Positions 23,620 to 32,254 of a stretch of DNA of 39,738 nucleotides are shown in pieces. A program made the position numbers and the translations under genes. Position 1 is the stretch's first letter, and each line of letters begins with the position of its first letter. The notes under the pieces were generated by a model that had not been told where the DNA came from, did no database searches, and saw only the letters and a list, made by a program, of their open reading frames with translations. Source of the DNA: Clostridiaceae bacterium (lineage in GTDB: Bacteria > Bacillota > Clostridia > Lachnospirales > Lachnospiraceae); the NCBI GenBank assembly GCA_009911305.1, contig QXXC01000039.1, forward strand, positions 1 to 39,738, read 5' to 3'.

Positions 23620-25026
23620 TCACGCCCCGGTATCCTCAACCTCCGTCAGCGTATAAGTAATCTTCACAGTCTTATTGGCGTCCTTCACCACCGCCGAAGA
23701 AAGATTGTTAATAGTAGCCAGATACGGCGTCAGCAGATACATATGCCGGTATTCATTCCCGTAACTGCCTCCCCACCCCACCAGAAACTGCTTATACTGG
23801 AACAGAGGCGTGGCCGCGCTCCCCAGCCTCGCGCTCCCCTGGGTATGGACCACCGTGTCCTCTGCCGTCACCTGAAAATCCCCGCCCACAATCAAATCCC
23901 CAACCAGCGTCAGGAACAGCTCACAGGTTCCCGACTCGCACAAAGGCTTCATCTTGGACGTAAACCCAAAAGCAATCAGCGACACGTCCGCCGTATTCGC
24001 CACATTGATCTTATAAATCCCCTTCTTGTCATAGGCCGGCACATACAGATACCCGCCCCGCATACAGCACCGGCACTTCCGCTCCGGATAGCTCCCGGTC
24101 ATGTCCCGCTCCCCCACAGCCATCAGCTTCGCATTGGAAAGCGTCCACTCCCCCTCCATCATGGAATAGTCCGTTTTGGAAACCCTCACCCACAGCACCC
24201 TGGCATTCCCCGAAGAATTGCCCTCATTGGAAAACCCGTACCAGTACCCGTCCTGCCCGTCCAGGAACTCCCCGTACTTCGTATAGCTCCCCAAAAACAG
24301 AAACGTCTGTACAGGCACCGCATGGTCCTCCAGCACCGTATAAGTGGAATCGTCCAGCCTCTCATTCAGCCCGATACTGAAAACCGGAACCCTCACCTTC
24401 CGCACCCGCACACTGGAATCCTCAAACGTAATGGAATACAGCAGGTTCCTCTCAAAATCCATCTCCGCCGCCTCAAACAAAACAATCTGCTTCGCCTTCC
24501 CCAAGTCCCCGATATCCAGCTTCTTAATCTGCAGAAAAGCGCTGGCATCCCCCGTCAGGCTCCCGTACCCGTTCTGCCCGCCCTGGGCACTGGTCAGCGC
24601 CACCGCCGCAATGGTCCCGTTCCCTTGGCTCGGCGTAAACTCCCATACAAACTTATACCCGTTCTCCAAAACCTTGCTCTCCGTCTGGTTCAGGCTCCCC
24701 CTGGCCGCATTCGCCGTGGTATTCACGTTGTTGGAAGCATAAGCCACCGGCAGGTTGTCCGACATCTCATAGATATGCCCCGCGTCCTCTTCCAGTGTCT
24801 TCGGGAACAGCAGAATCCCCCCTATCATGTTGGGGCAGACCGGCAGCATGGTATCATTCCACGACATCACATCCGCCAGCCGTTCCTCGGAATAGAACAC
24901 CCCCATGGGATTCATCCCCAGGATATTGTTCACCGCCTCCGTCACCATGTTTTCCTCCGTGACCGTCTCCACGTCCCCCGTGGCCCCATCCGTCAGTTCC
25001 AGAACCATTGTCCCTTTCAGCTTCAT
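23620..25026 (-). CDS. Phage tail fibre/structural protein, 468 aa
   Basis: ATG at 25026 (SD AAGGAGTGG). The frame could extend to 25077, but that part overlaps the previous gene. The N-terminal ~60 residues (MKLKGTMVLELTDGATGDVE..., EAVNNILGMNP) resemble the start of Clostridia phage tail structural proteins. The remainder is rich in beta-strand-like segments (TFLFLGSYTKYGEF..., NARVLWVRVSKTDY) as in receptor-binding or fibre proteins. Not a member of a family I can name with certainty. It follows the tail-tip gene and precedes the holin, the normal place of a host-recognition protein. Confidence 0.7.
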   Translation of the reverse strand: MKLKGTMVLELTDGATGDVETVTEENMVTEAVNNILGMNPMGVFYSEERLADVMSWNDTMLPVCPNMIGGILLFPKTLEEDAGHIYEMSDNLPVAYASNNVNTTANAARGSLNQTESKVLENGYKFVWEFTPSQGNGTIAAVALTSAQGGQNGYGSLTGDASAFLQIKKLDIGDLGKAKQIVLFEAAEMDFERNLLYSITFEDSSVRVRKVRVPVFSIGLNERLDDSTYTVLEDHAVPVQTFLFLGSYTKYGEFLDGQDGYWYGFSNEGNSSGNARVLWVRVSKTDYSMMEGEWTLSNAKLMAVGERDMTGSYPERKCRCCMRGGYLYVPAYDKKGIYKINVANTADVSLIAFGFTSKMKPLCESGTCELFLTLVGDLIVGGDFQVTAEDTVVHTQGSARLGSAATPLFQYKQFLVGWGGSYGNEYRHMYLLTPYLATINNLSSAVVKDANKTVKITYTLTEVEDTGA

Positions 25027-25042
25027 ACATATCCACTCCTTC

Positions 25043-26989
25043 CTATGCCAAATCAATGGGCTTCCCAAACGCCCCAATCAGCGCCTTCCCGATACTGTCC
25101 GCATAACCCTTCCGCACCAGCTCCATAGTCTCAATCCCTATCTCCCCGGCAAACCCCTTCATACCCAGGCCGCCGCCAAAAGCAAAGCGGGCGACATATT
25201 CCTCCACCGTGACCGTGCCGTCCCATGCGGCCATGCCCTGCCCGCTGATGGAAGCAATGCACCCGCCGGTCCCAATCTCCCCCATACCGTTCTCCATCCG
25301 CAGATACACATTGAACGTGTTGGTAATGTTCGGCACAAGATTGTCAATAGGATAATACAGAGACAAAATGTGCTTACCGCTCCCCCAGGTCTCCGCCGGA
25401 CAGTGCGCCAGAATCTCCGAATCATTAAACTCATAAGTAACATAAGCCACAGCCTTCCCGTCCTCCGTCCAAGTGACCGGAAGCTCCACCTCCACAGTAA
25501 CATCTTCCGTGCTTCCCCCGGCTCTGGAACCGTCCCCTGCACGCCCCTCATCTTCTCCGGCACTATCCCCGTTTCCGCCGGTTCCAACCTTCTCCCCGGC
25601 CATGCCGCCGTCTGCACCGCTTCCGCCGTCACCGGCCCCAACAGCCTCCCCGCTGCCCGCTCCCTCTTCCACCGCCGGAATCGGGACCACGATACTCCCG
25701 GACGCACTGGCCGTCCTCTCCGTCTGCACCGCCCTCACGTCCACAACCGCCTGCCCGAAAAACTGCACATGGGTCTCTTCCTTCGCCGCAAACTCGATAC
25801 TGATGATCCGCACATTATCCTCCGCCACCGTATAAGCAGAAGCATTGGTAAACGTTTGAATCCCCACCTTCCCGGCCTCAATCTGGTTCAAAAGCCCGGA
25901 AATATTCTTGTCATTCTTAGACTTCGCCTGGGCCAGCCGCGGGTTCTTCCCCACACATTTCAGGCTCTGCCTCCCTCCGATCCTGCATTGAAAAGACGTG
26001 ATACAGGTCACCTGCTCCCCGTCAGCCTGCCCTCCCGAAAAAGTCAGCACGTCCCCCAGGTCCAGAGCCGGGTTCCCTATGGTGCTGGAATCAAACGGCA
26101 CATAATTCACCACAGACAAATCATTCAGGATATTCTCACACAACTGCCTCCTGGTCTCTTCCAGTCCAAACTGCAGGAGCGGGTTCACCCCCAGGTTCAT
26201 GGTCAGCCCGTCGTCCGTATCCAGCGCATAATACTCCGCCGTCTGCGTCCGCAGGTTCGTAGAGCTCACCGCCGTATACCTGGTAATAAAATCCGAAAAA
26301 CTGCTGGAAAACCTGTGCCTCCCCTGCACCTCCATCACCGGCTCCGTCCCGTACTTCCGAAGCTCCAGCCTTCCCCTCCGGTTGATGCAGAAAAACCCGC
26401 CCAGCACCTGCCCCACAAAAAACAGCACGTCCCGATACGTCCCAATATCATTCTCCGGATAAATAGAAAGCAGCTCCCTCCCGTTGGGCATACCCTCAAT
26501 CTCCGCCCTCGTGTTCTCCATCTCCACGCCGCAGGCTTTACAGCACAGTTCCAGAAAAGCCCAGGCATTCCCCACAGATTCAAACCCGTTAAAACTCTTC
26601 TCAAACCGCAGCATATAGTCATAGGCTTTCAGTTCCAAGCAGTGCGCCGTCCGGTTCGCCTCGCTCACCTCAAAAATCCCCATCGGCACTTCCTCAAAAC
26701 TGCCGTCCGCCACCCGCAGATGGTAGGACAGCTCCACCCTCGCCCCGTCCAGCGTATACCGGTCAATCTGCGAAAACAGCGTAACGCCCATCTCCGCTGC
26801 ATACACCGTCCCCAGCTCAATCTCCGCACTCCCGCAGCACTGGGCGGAAACATACCCGCTCCCCTTCACAATATCCTCATACCCGAAAGGATACACCGCC
26901 CCGCCCTTTGTAGTGATCTTCCCCGTCCAGTAATACCTCCGGGTATTCTCCTGCACCGCCCGCAGGAACGCCTCGCTCACCGGATACAT
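25043..26989 (-). CDS. Phage tail-tip / hub structural protein, 648 aa
   Basis: The first good start is MYPVSEAFLRAVQENTR at 26989; the open frame continues to 27067 but would cross a terminator hairpin. The N-terminal half (IFEVSEANRTAHCLELKAYDYMLRFEKSF, ..., FFVGQVLGGFFCINRRGRLELRKY) is of the type found in distal tail/hub proteins of Gram-positive siphophages. Residues about 441-495 form an unusual Gly/Ala/Glu/Asp-rich linker without hydrophobic residues. A beta-rich C-terminal domain of ~150 residues follows (DVTVEVELPVTWTEDG...). The linker may be flexible or variable between phages. The specific role is inferred from place and length. Confidence 0.75.
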   Translation of the reverse strand: MYPVSEAFLRAVQENTRRYYWTGKITTKGGAVYPFGYEDIVKGSGYVSAQCCGSAEIELGTVYAAEMGVTLFSQIDRYTLDGARVELSYHLRVADGSFEEVPMGIFEVSEANRTAHCLELKAYDYMLRFEKSFNGFESVGNAWAFLELCCKACGVEMENTRAEIEGMPNGRELLSIYPENDIGTYRDVLFFVGQVLGGFFCINRRGRLELRKYGTEPVMEVQGRHRFSSSFSDFITRYTAVSSTNLRTQTAEYYALDTDDGLTMNLGVNPLLQFGLEETRRQLCENILNDLSVVNYVPFDSSTIGNPALDLGDVLTFSGGQADGEQVTCITSFQCRIGGRQSLKCVGKNPRLAQAKSKNDKNISGLLNQIEAGKVGIQTFTNASAYTVAEDNVRIISIEFAAKEETHVQFFGQAVVDVRAVQTERTASASGSIVVPIPAVEEGAGSGEAVGAGDGGSGADGGMAGEKVGTGGNGDSAGEDEGRAGDGSRAGGSTEDVTVEVELPVTWTEDGKAVAYVTYEFNDSEILAHCPAETWGSGKHILSLYYPIDNLVPNITNTFNVYLRMENGMGEIGTGGCIASISGQGMAAWDGTVTVEEYVARFAFGGGLGMKGFAGEIGIETMELVRKGYADSIGKALIGAFGKPIDLA

Positions 26990-27009
26990 GAAAACACCCC
27001 TTTCCACGC

Positions 27010-27040
27010 AAAAAGCACCAGCCATTCCTGACTGATGCCT
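27010..27040 (-). terminator. Terminator after the small cargo gene
   Basis: On the minus strand GGCATCAGTCA, GGAA loop, TGGCTGGTGC then TTTTT. The stem includes some G-T pairs. It sits between the 66-aa gene and the tail-tip start, and its sequence is close to the hairpin at 32209-32239. Confidence 0.75.
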
Positions 27041-27063
27041 TGCCAAACATAATTGCAAACAAT

Positions 27064-27264
27064 TCACTTTACAACTTTAAGAACAGGTCTATTCATCTCG
27101 TCCATAACTTCATCATAGACCTTTCTTGTCACTCGCCCAATCAATTCCTCATGGTAAGCATCCCAGCCCCCATGCTCCTTTATCCTACGGAGTTGAGCAG
27201 CACCACCTCCTAACCTCTTTCCGTTTTTTCCTGTTACATATAAATTTTTTTGTGACATTTCCAT
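27064..27264 (-). CDS. Small basic protein, 66 aa
   Basis: ATG preceded by AAAGGAG. The sequence has a Lys/Gly-rich N-terminus (GKNGKRLGGGAAQ) and a helical, charged C-terminus (IGRVTRKVYDEVMDEMNRP). Not recognised. It has its own candidate promoter (27310-27338) and terminator (27010-27040), so it behaves as a moron inserted in the late operon. No evidence links it to the 461-aa gene upstream apart from position. Confidence 0.65.
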   Translation of the reverse strand: MEMSQKNLYVTGKNGKRLGGGAAQLRRIKEHGGWDAYHEELIGRVTRKVYDEVMDEMNRPVLKVVK

Positions 27265-27309
27265 GCACTCCTTTCCTTAAATAAATTAGCGGATCTTCAT
27301 CCTGCAACT

Positions 27310-27338
27310 ATTGTAACAGAATATTCGCTGTCCGTCAG
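27310..27338 (-). promoter_or_regulatory. Candidate promoter of the 66-aa gene
   Basis: On the minus strand CTGACG (27333-27338), 17 nt, TACAAT (27310-27315), about 45 nt before the ATG. Four of six -35 bases match the consensus and five of six -10 bases match. Confidence 0.5.
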
Positions 27339-27360
27339 GGAAAGAGTTTTGCAAAAAAAC

Positions 27361-28746
27361 CTATTCTGCTATCTGGGAAACATATGCCTTCAACAAATTA
27401 CGATTAACCTCATATATAAACTCCAAACTGTCCTGAATATTATAAAACAAGTAAAGTTTTAACAATAAATCATACAATTTCTTCTCTAATACAATTTTTT
27501 CAATGTACTCTTTGGATAATCCCTTTTCTCTAAAATATCCTCGGTTTATCTTTTCCCTTACAAACATATACTGACTTTGCTTATTAAACACTGGGATTGC
27601 TTTTCCTTCATTCTTAGCAGATGCAACCTGATCTATATATTCCTTCACTATACGAGAAGCCTTTCTTCTCCTATATGATGACTTGCTAATGAATATTTCC
27701 CTAAAATAAACCTTTAAGTCTTGTAAGCAAAAAGAATAACATTGTCTGCTGCCGTAAACAGCCATAATATCAATAAAGGTTTGTACAATTTCTATCTTTT
27801 CCTTATATCCATCTATTGTTTTCCCTTCTGTAATAATATTTTTGATGGAACTAAACTCATCTTCCGATACAATTCTTTTTTCTGCTTTATACTCTGTTGG
27901 AATTTCCCCAAACAACGATGGCGAATTAAGCATTTCATTTTTTAGAACTTCTTTAATACCATATTCTTCTTCATAAAACTTACTTCGATGTGTAACATAT
28001 GCGGAAAAACATTCAGAAACGGTCTCAGCACTCAAATCATTTTGACCATTTTCTTTTCCATCAGTCCATTCCTTTTTCCTTCTACTTAATTGCTTATCTA
28101 TCAGCCCACCTAACTCATCTATTTTATCTGATATTTCTTTTATAACATTCATTGATTCTACATTGTTTTCATTTATAACCCTATAAACTAATAATTGTAG
28201 TAAAACATTTGCAGTATAATCTATATATTCTTTAATATATTCAAAATTATATACTTCCAGACCCATCATATTAAAATACTGTTTTTCTTGAAAATATGAA
28301 CGAATTATCATTTCATTCACTTCCAACAAATATTTTAAAACCTCACCTATGCTATTCCTCGGATCTCTTATTTTATAACGACTTTCTAATATCTCATTTT
28401 CCAAACTAATTGGGATGTAACCTTCTAACTCATTTTCTAATAAATTTTTTGTAATTATTTTGCTTTCGTCACTTTGATACACAAAATTCATATAACATCT
28501 ATCAACATCAACTTTGTTCATATTTGCCATTATTTGACGCTCTGGTAAAGTTGTCATCATATAATGCAATAATTTTAGTTGTTCATCTTCAACCATATAA
28601 TCAAAAGGAAAATCACAAAATATTGATTTCTTCTCATGCAATTTCCTTATTAACGCTCTAATACGCTTTTCCTCATTTTCATCGTCCCTTATATCGTATC
28701 TATCCATATATAAACTAACTATACTCTTCATCCACCTTATCCCCAT
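27361..28746 (-). CDS. Large AT-rich hypothetical protein (moron), about 456-461 aa
   Basis: Not recognised. It is helical, charged and cytoplasmic in appearance, with no signal peptide or membrane helix. The N-terminus has MKSIVSLYMDRYDIRDDENEEKRIRALIRKLHE, preceded by an earlier start five residues upstream. A basic stretch near residue 370 (SSYRRRKASRIVKEYID) could bind nucleic acid. The AT-rich composition contrasts with the GC-rich tail genes on both sides and suggests recent acquisition. It sits between a tail protein gene and the tail-tip gene, an unusual place for a host-type gene, and so is a candidate lysogenic-conversion or anti-phage gene. Function unknown. Confidence 0.8.
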   Translation of the reverse strand: MGIRWMKSIVSLYMDRYDIRDDENEEKRIRALIRKLHEKKSIFCDFPFDYMVEDEQLKLLHYMMTTLPERQIMANMNKVDVDRCYMNFVYQSDESKIITKNLLENELEGYIPISLENEILESRYKIRDPRNSIGEVLKYLLEVNEMIIRSYFQEKQYFNMMGLEVYNFEYIKEYIDYTANVLLQLLVYRVINENNVESMNVIKEISDKIDELGGLIDKQLSRRKKEWTDGKENGQNDLSAETVSECFSAYVTHRSKFYEEEYGIKEVLKNEMLNSPSLFGEIPTEYKAEKRIVSEDEFSSIKNIITEGKTIDGYKEKIEIVQTFIDIMAVYGSRQCYSFCLQDLKVYFREIFISKSSYRRRKASRIVKEYIDQVASAKNEGKAIPVFNKQSQYMFVREKINRGYFREKGLSKEYIEKIVLEKKLYDLLLKLYLFYNIQDSLEFIYEVNRNLLKAYVSQIAE

Positions 28747-28806
28747 TTATTTTTTAATATCCTCTATCAAAAAGAGAGTTGCATATGGCTACTTGTTTTT
28801 TCTTCT

Positions 28807-28812
28807 ATTATA
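28807..28812 (-). promoter_or_regulatory. Candidate -10 box for the 461-aa gene
   Basis: A perfect TATAAT (minus strand), preceded by TG, lies about 60-75 nt before the start codon. No convincing -35 element is seen 17 nt upstream. Proposed only because the gene is bounded by other genes' ends. Confidence 0.4.
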
Positions 28813-28848
28813 CAGGACATCCCAACAGAAAGCACCTATTATTTCACT

Positions 28849-29211
28849 TTAAAACTCTTTCAGCGTAAACGACACCTTCCACAGCCCCTTATAGGACGTA
28901 TCCTTCACCAACACCGCCTTATACCCCTCAACAAACATCTCCGTCCGCCTCGTCTCCAAAGTCTCCGTATCAAAATACGCCACCGCTATCTTCTCCCTCT
29001 GCTTAAACCCCGTCAGCACTTTCAACCACTTCGGGGAAACCGAAAAACTCACCGCAATAGACACCACCCCCAGCCTCACCACGTCCCTCTGGGTAGTCCC
29101 CGCCTCCGTCTCCCCGCCGGAATCCGCCTCCACGTCATCCATCTGCACCTCATAAGAATCCGGCAGAGGGAGCGGAACACCATCAAACACCAGATATTGC
29201 ACAAACGCCAT
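28849..29211 (-). CDS. Phage tail protein (distal-tail-associated), 120 aa
   Basis: The gene starts 2 nt after the tape-measure stop (29214), in line with the normal tail order. The protein is small and beta-rich in appearance (VRLGVVSIAVSFSVSPKWLKVL, EKIAVAYFDTETLE), with an acidic N-terminal half (VQMDDVEADSGGE). Such proteins often follow the tape measure in Clostridia siphophages. I cannot name a family with certainty; its structural role comes from place and composition. Confidence 0.7.
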   Translation of the reverse strand: MAFVQYLVFDGVPLPLPDSYEVQMDDVEADSGGETEAGTTQRDVVRLGVVSIAVSFSVSPKWLKVLTGFKQREKIAVAYFDTETLETRRTEMFVEGYKAVLVKDTSYKGLWKVSFTLKEF

Positions 29212-29213
29212 CC

Positions 29214-32144
29214 CTATCTCCCTCCTGACCTCAGATTCTGCCTCGCCTGCGCGTCCACCACCACTTCGTCCAGCAGCGTGCCGCCCACATACACCGGAAT
29301 ACAGATCGTCCCCATCCCGTCTCCGCCCTGCATCCCCGCAAACATCTCCTGCAGGCCGGAAACCATCTGCCGCACAGCCTCCATGGAAGCCCCCTGCGCC
29401 TGGACTGCCTGCATATCCGCCAGCTTCGGGCTGACCACCATATCCCCGGCCACGCCCTCCACGGCCTTCCTCACCAGCCCCCGGCCCTTCTCAATCCCTC
29501 TCGCCAGACCGCCCATAAAATCCGGCATCCAGCTCTCATAATCCGTCAGAGGCCCCACGTCCGGCACAGAGAAATGCAGATAAGACCGGATGGCATCCGC
29601 CACATCGGAAACCGCGCTCACCACATTCCCGATAGCCCTGCGGACACCCTCCGCAATCCCGTTGATAAAATCCATCCCCCACTGCAAAGCCCTCCCCGGC
29701 AGGGACGTGATAAAACTAATGGCAGACTGGAACCCGCCTTGCACCACGCTCCCCAGGGAAGACAAGGCAGAACCGATTCCCGACACCATAACCCGGAAAG
29801 CCTCCACCGCCGACTGCTTCAAATCCGACGCCGTGGACACCACCAGATTTTTCAGTCCGTTCCAGGCCGAAGCCGCCGCAGAGGACACCGCAGACCACAG
29901 GTTCCCCATGAAATCCCGCAGCCCCGACAGCAGGATAGAAACATGGTTCACCAGCCCCTGCACCAGAGAACCAACCATCTGCTGAATGCCGGACCAGATC
30001 GTTGAAGCCGCCTGCTGAATGTTCGTCCAAATATGCAGAGCGTCCTCTTTCAGCTTCGTAAAATTCCCCGTCACCAAGTCAATCAGCAACAGAACCGGCC
30101 CCAGAATCACGTTCTTAATCAACTCCCAGGCACCCGAAGCAGCCGTCTGAATCCCCTGCCAGATACCCTGCAAAGCAGTAGAAAGATTCTCCCAAAGAGA
30201 CCGTATCATATCCACAATCCCGGACAGCACCGGATTCTCCATCATGCCCGTCCAGACATTGTTAAAAAAGTCACCCACCGACTGCCACAGCCCCGACCAC
30301 CACGCCGGAATCCCCTGGAAAAACGAAACCAGGGATTCCCACGCCGCCGGTATCGTCTCCGTAAAAAACGAACAGATGACCTCCCAGGCAGAGACAAAAA
30401 AGTCCCTCACCTGCGCCCAGACCGCATTCACCGCATCCCGAAACCACTCGCACTTATTATAAAGCAGCACAACAACCCCGATCACCACGGCAATAGCAAT
30501 GGCAACCCATCCGATAGCCGCCACAACCGCCGAAAGCGCCGGGATCACCGTCCCCGACACAAACCCGACCACGCCGGAAACCGCCCCCGCAATCTTCGGG
30601 ACCACCGTCAGGATCGTCCCCACAGCACCTACCACTTTACCAATCACAATCAGCACCGGCCCCAGGGCCGCAGCCACCAGAGCCACCGTGACAATGACCT
30701 TCTTCGTCCCCTCGTCCAGCCCGTTCAGCCAATCCACAAGCCCCTGAATCCACCCCACAATCTGCCGGATGGACGGCATCAGGATCTCCCCGATAGAGAT
30801 CGCCAGTTCCTCCAACTGGCTCTTCAAAATCGTAAGCTGCCCCGCCAGATTGTCCTGCATGGTCTCGGCCATCCGCTCCGCCGTGCCATCACAGTTGTTA
30901 ATGGCGCTGTTCAGCTTCTCAATATCCCCCGGAGCCGCATTCATCACCGCAAGGAACCCGCTCATGGCGTTCTTCCCCACCAACGCCTCCGCATTGGCCG
31001 CTCGCTCCGACTCCGACATCTGCGCGAACGCCGCCCGGCAGTCCGTAAGGATATCTCCCAGGCTCCGCATACTCCCGTCCGCATTGGTGGTTCGCACCGT
31101 CAGCTCCCCAAAGGCATCCCCAACGAAAGTCACTTCCCCCGTCAGGCTGGTCAGCATGGTCCTCATGGCCGTACCGGCCTGGGAAGACTTGATGCCCGCA
31201 TTCGCCATCAGCCCGATGGCTTCCGCCGTGTCCTCCGCCGTGAACCCCAAAGCCCCCGCAACCGGCGCGCAATACTTGAACGTCTCCCCCATCATAGATA
31301 CGTTCGTGTTCGCATTAGAGCTTGCCGCCGCAAGGATATCCGCAAAATGCCCCGAATCCGCCGCCGACAGCCCCAGAGCCGTCAAAGCGTCCGTCACAAT
31401 ATCCGAAGTAGTAGCCAGGTCCTCTCCGGAAGCCGCCGCCAGGTTCATGATCCCCTCAATGCCGTCCAGCATGTCCCCGGTCTTCCATCCGGCCATAGCC
31501 ATATAATTCATAGCCTCCGCCGCCTCGGAAGCAGAGAACTTGGTCTTGCTCCCCATCTCCCTGGCCTTGTCCCGCAGGGCATCCAGTTCCTTCCCCGTGG
31601 CCCCGGACACCGCCGCCACCTGGCTCATGGCAGAATCAAAATCAGACGCCACCTTCACCGCAGCCGCGGAAAGCCCGCCCACAGCCGCCGTGACCGGCAT
31701 CAGCTTCCGCCCGGCCCCCTCAATGGCAGAGCCCACGCCCTGCAGCTTCTCCCCTGCTGCCCCGATCTTCTGCAGGGCCACCGAAGACTGCTCCGCCTGC
31801 CGCTCCAGATCCCGCAGGGCATGTTCCGTCTCAATAATCTCCCTCTGCAAAGCGTCATACTGGCTCTGGGAAATTTCCCCCTTCGCCAGCGCCTCATTGG
31901 CCTGCTGCCCCGCCAGCTTCAAAGCGTCCAGCTTCTCCTTCGTCTCACTGACCGCCTGGGCCAAAAGCCTCTGCTTCTGCGCCATCAGCTCCGCATTGCC
32001 GGGGTCCAGCTTCAACAGCTTATTCACGTCCTTTAGCTGTGCCTGCGTATCCCGGATCTCCCTATTCACCTTTGAAAGCGCCGTGGAGAGCTTCGTAGTA
32101 TCCCCGCCAATCTCCACCGTAATCCCCTGAATCCTGGATGCCAC
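29214..32144 (-). CDS. Phage tail tape measure protein, 976 aa
   Basis: Determines tail length and passes with DNA into the host. N-terminal coiled-coil region (about residues 20-140: KVNREIRDTQAQLKDVNKLLK..., ETKEKLDALKLAGQQ). Then the TP901-type conserved core (SDFDSAMSQVAAVSGATGKEL, MNYMAMAGWKTGDMLDGIEGI). A set of hydrophobic helices lies near residues 485-580 (KKVIVTVALVAAALGPVLIVIGK..., AIGWVAIAIAVVIGVVVLLY). A Trp-rich helical C-terminal half follows. It starts at GTG (32144) with GGTGAGGG upstream. At 976 aa, it predicts a fairly short siphophage tail. Two hairpins with T-tracts lie immediately before it. Confidence 0.95.
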   Translation of the reverse strand: MASRIQGITVEIGGDTTKLSTALSKVNREIRDTQAQLKDVNKLLKLDPGNAELMAQKQRLLAQAVSETKEKLDALKLAGQQANEALAKGEISQSQYDALQREIIETEHALRDLERQAEQSSVALQKIGAAGEKLQGVGSAIEGAGRKLMPVTAAVGGLSAAAVKVASDFDSAMSQVAAVSGATGKELDALRDKAREMGSKTKFSASEAAEAMNYMAMAGWKTGDMLDGIEGIMNLAAASGEDLATTSDIVTDALTALGLSAADSGHFADILAAASSNANTNVSMMGETFKYCAPVAGALGFTAEDTAEAIGLMANAGIKSSQAGTAMRTMLTSLTGEVTFVGDAFGELTVRTTNADGSMRSLGDILTDCRAAFAQMSESERAANAEALVGKNAMSGFLAVMNAAPGDIEKLNSAINNCDGTAERMAETMQDNLAGQLTILKSQLEELAISIGEILMPSIRQIVGWIQGLVDWLNGLDEGTKKVIVTVALVAAALGPVLIVIGKVVGAVGTILTVVPKIAGAVSGVVGFVSGTVIPALSAVVAAIGWVAIAIAVVIGVVVLLYNKCEWFRDAVNAVWAQVRDFFVSAWEVICSFFTETIPAAWESLVSFFQGIPAWWSGLWQSVGDFFNNVWTGMMENPVLSGIVDMIRSLWENLSTALQGIWQGIQTAASGAWELIKNVILGPVLLLIDLVTGNFTKLKEDALHIWTNIQQAASTIWSGIQQMVGSLVQGLVNHVSILLSGLRDFMGNLWSAVSSAAASAWNGLKNLVVSTASDLKQSAVEAFRVMVSGIGSALSSLGSVVQGGFQSAISFITSLPGRALQWGMDFINGIAEGVRRAIGNVVSAVSDVADAIRSYLHFSVPDVGPLTDYESWMPDFMGGLARGIEKGRGLVRKAVEGVAGDMVVSPKLADMQAVQAQGASMEAVRQMVSGLQEMFAGMQGGDGMGTICIPVYVGGTLLDEVVVDAQARQNLRSGGR

Positions 32145-32170
32145 GAACCCTCACCCGCCTTTCTCCAACG

Positions 32171-32195
32171 AAAAAAGGAGCCGTCACTGGCTCCC
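32171..32195 (-). terminator. Terminator just before the tape measure
   Basis: On the minus strand GGGAGCC, AGTGAC, GGCTCC, then TTTTTT. Only about 25 nt separate it from the GTG start of the tape measure. Confidence 0.85.
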
Positions 32196-32208
32196 ATAAA
32201 AATGCAAC

Positions 32209-32239
32209 AAAAAAGCGCCTGCCATTTCTGACAAACGCC
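32209..32239 (-). terminator. Terminator after the DUF4238 moron
   Basis: On the minus strand GGCGTTTGTCA, GAAA loop, TGGCAGGCGC, then TTTTTT, with several G-T pairs. It is 16 nt beyond the moron stop. Its sequence is similar to the hairpin at 27010-27040. Confidence 0.78.
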
Positions 32240-32254
32240 TTATGTAAAATACTG

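Noticed and set aside
21109..32036. Long plus-strand open frames (e.g. 21109-22812, 24905-27031, 30033-32036)
   Set aside because: They lie antisense to clear phage genes, are rich in Pro, His and Arg, and lack ribosome sites and family features. They are by-products of GC-rich codon bias on the minus strand.
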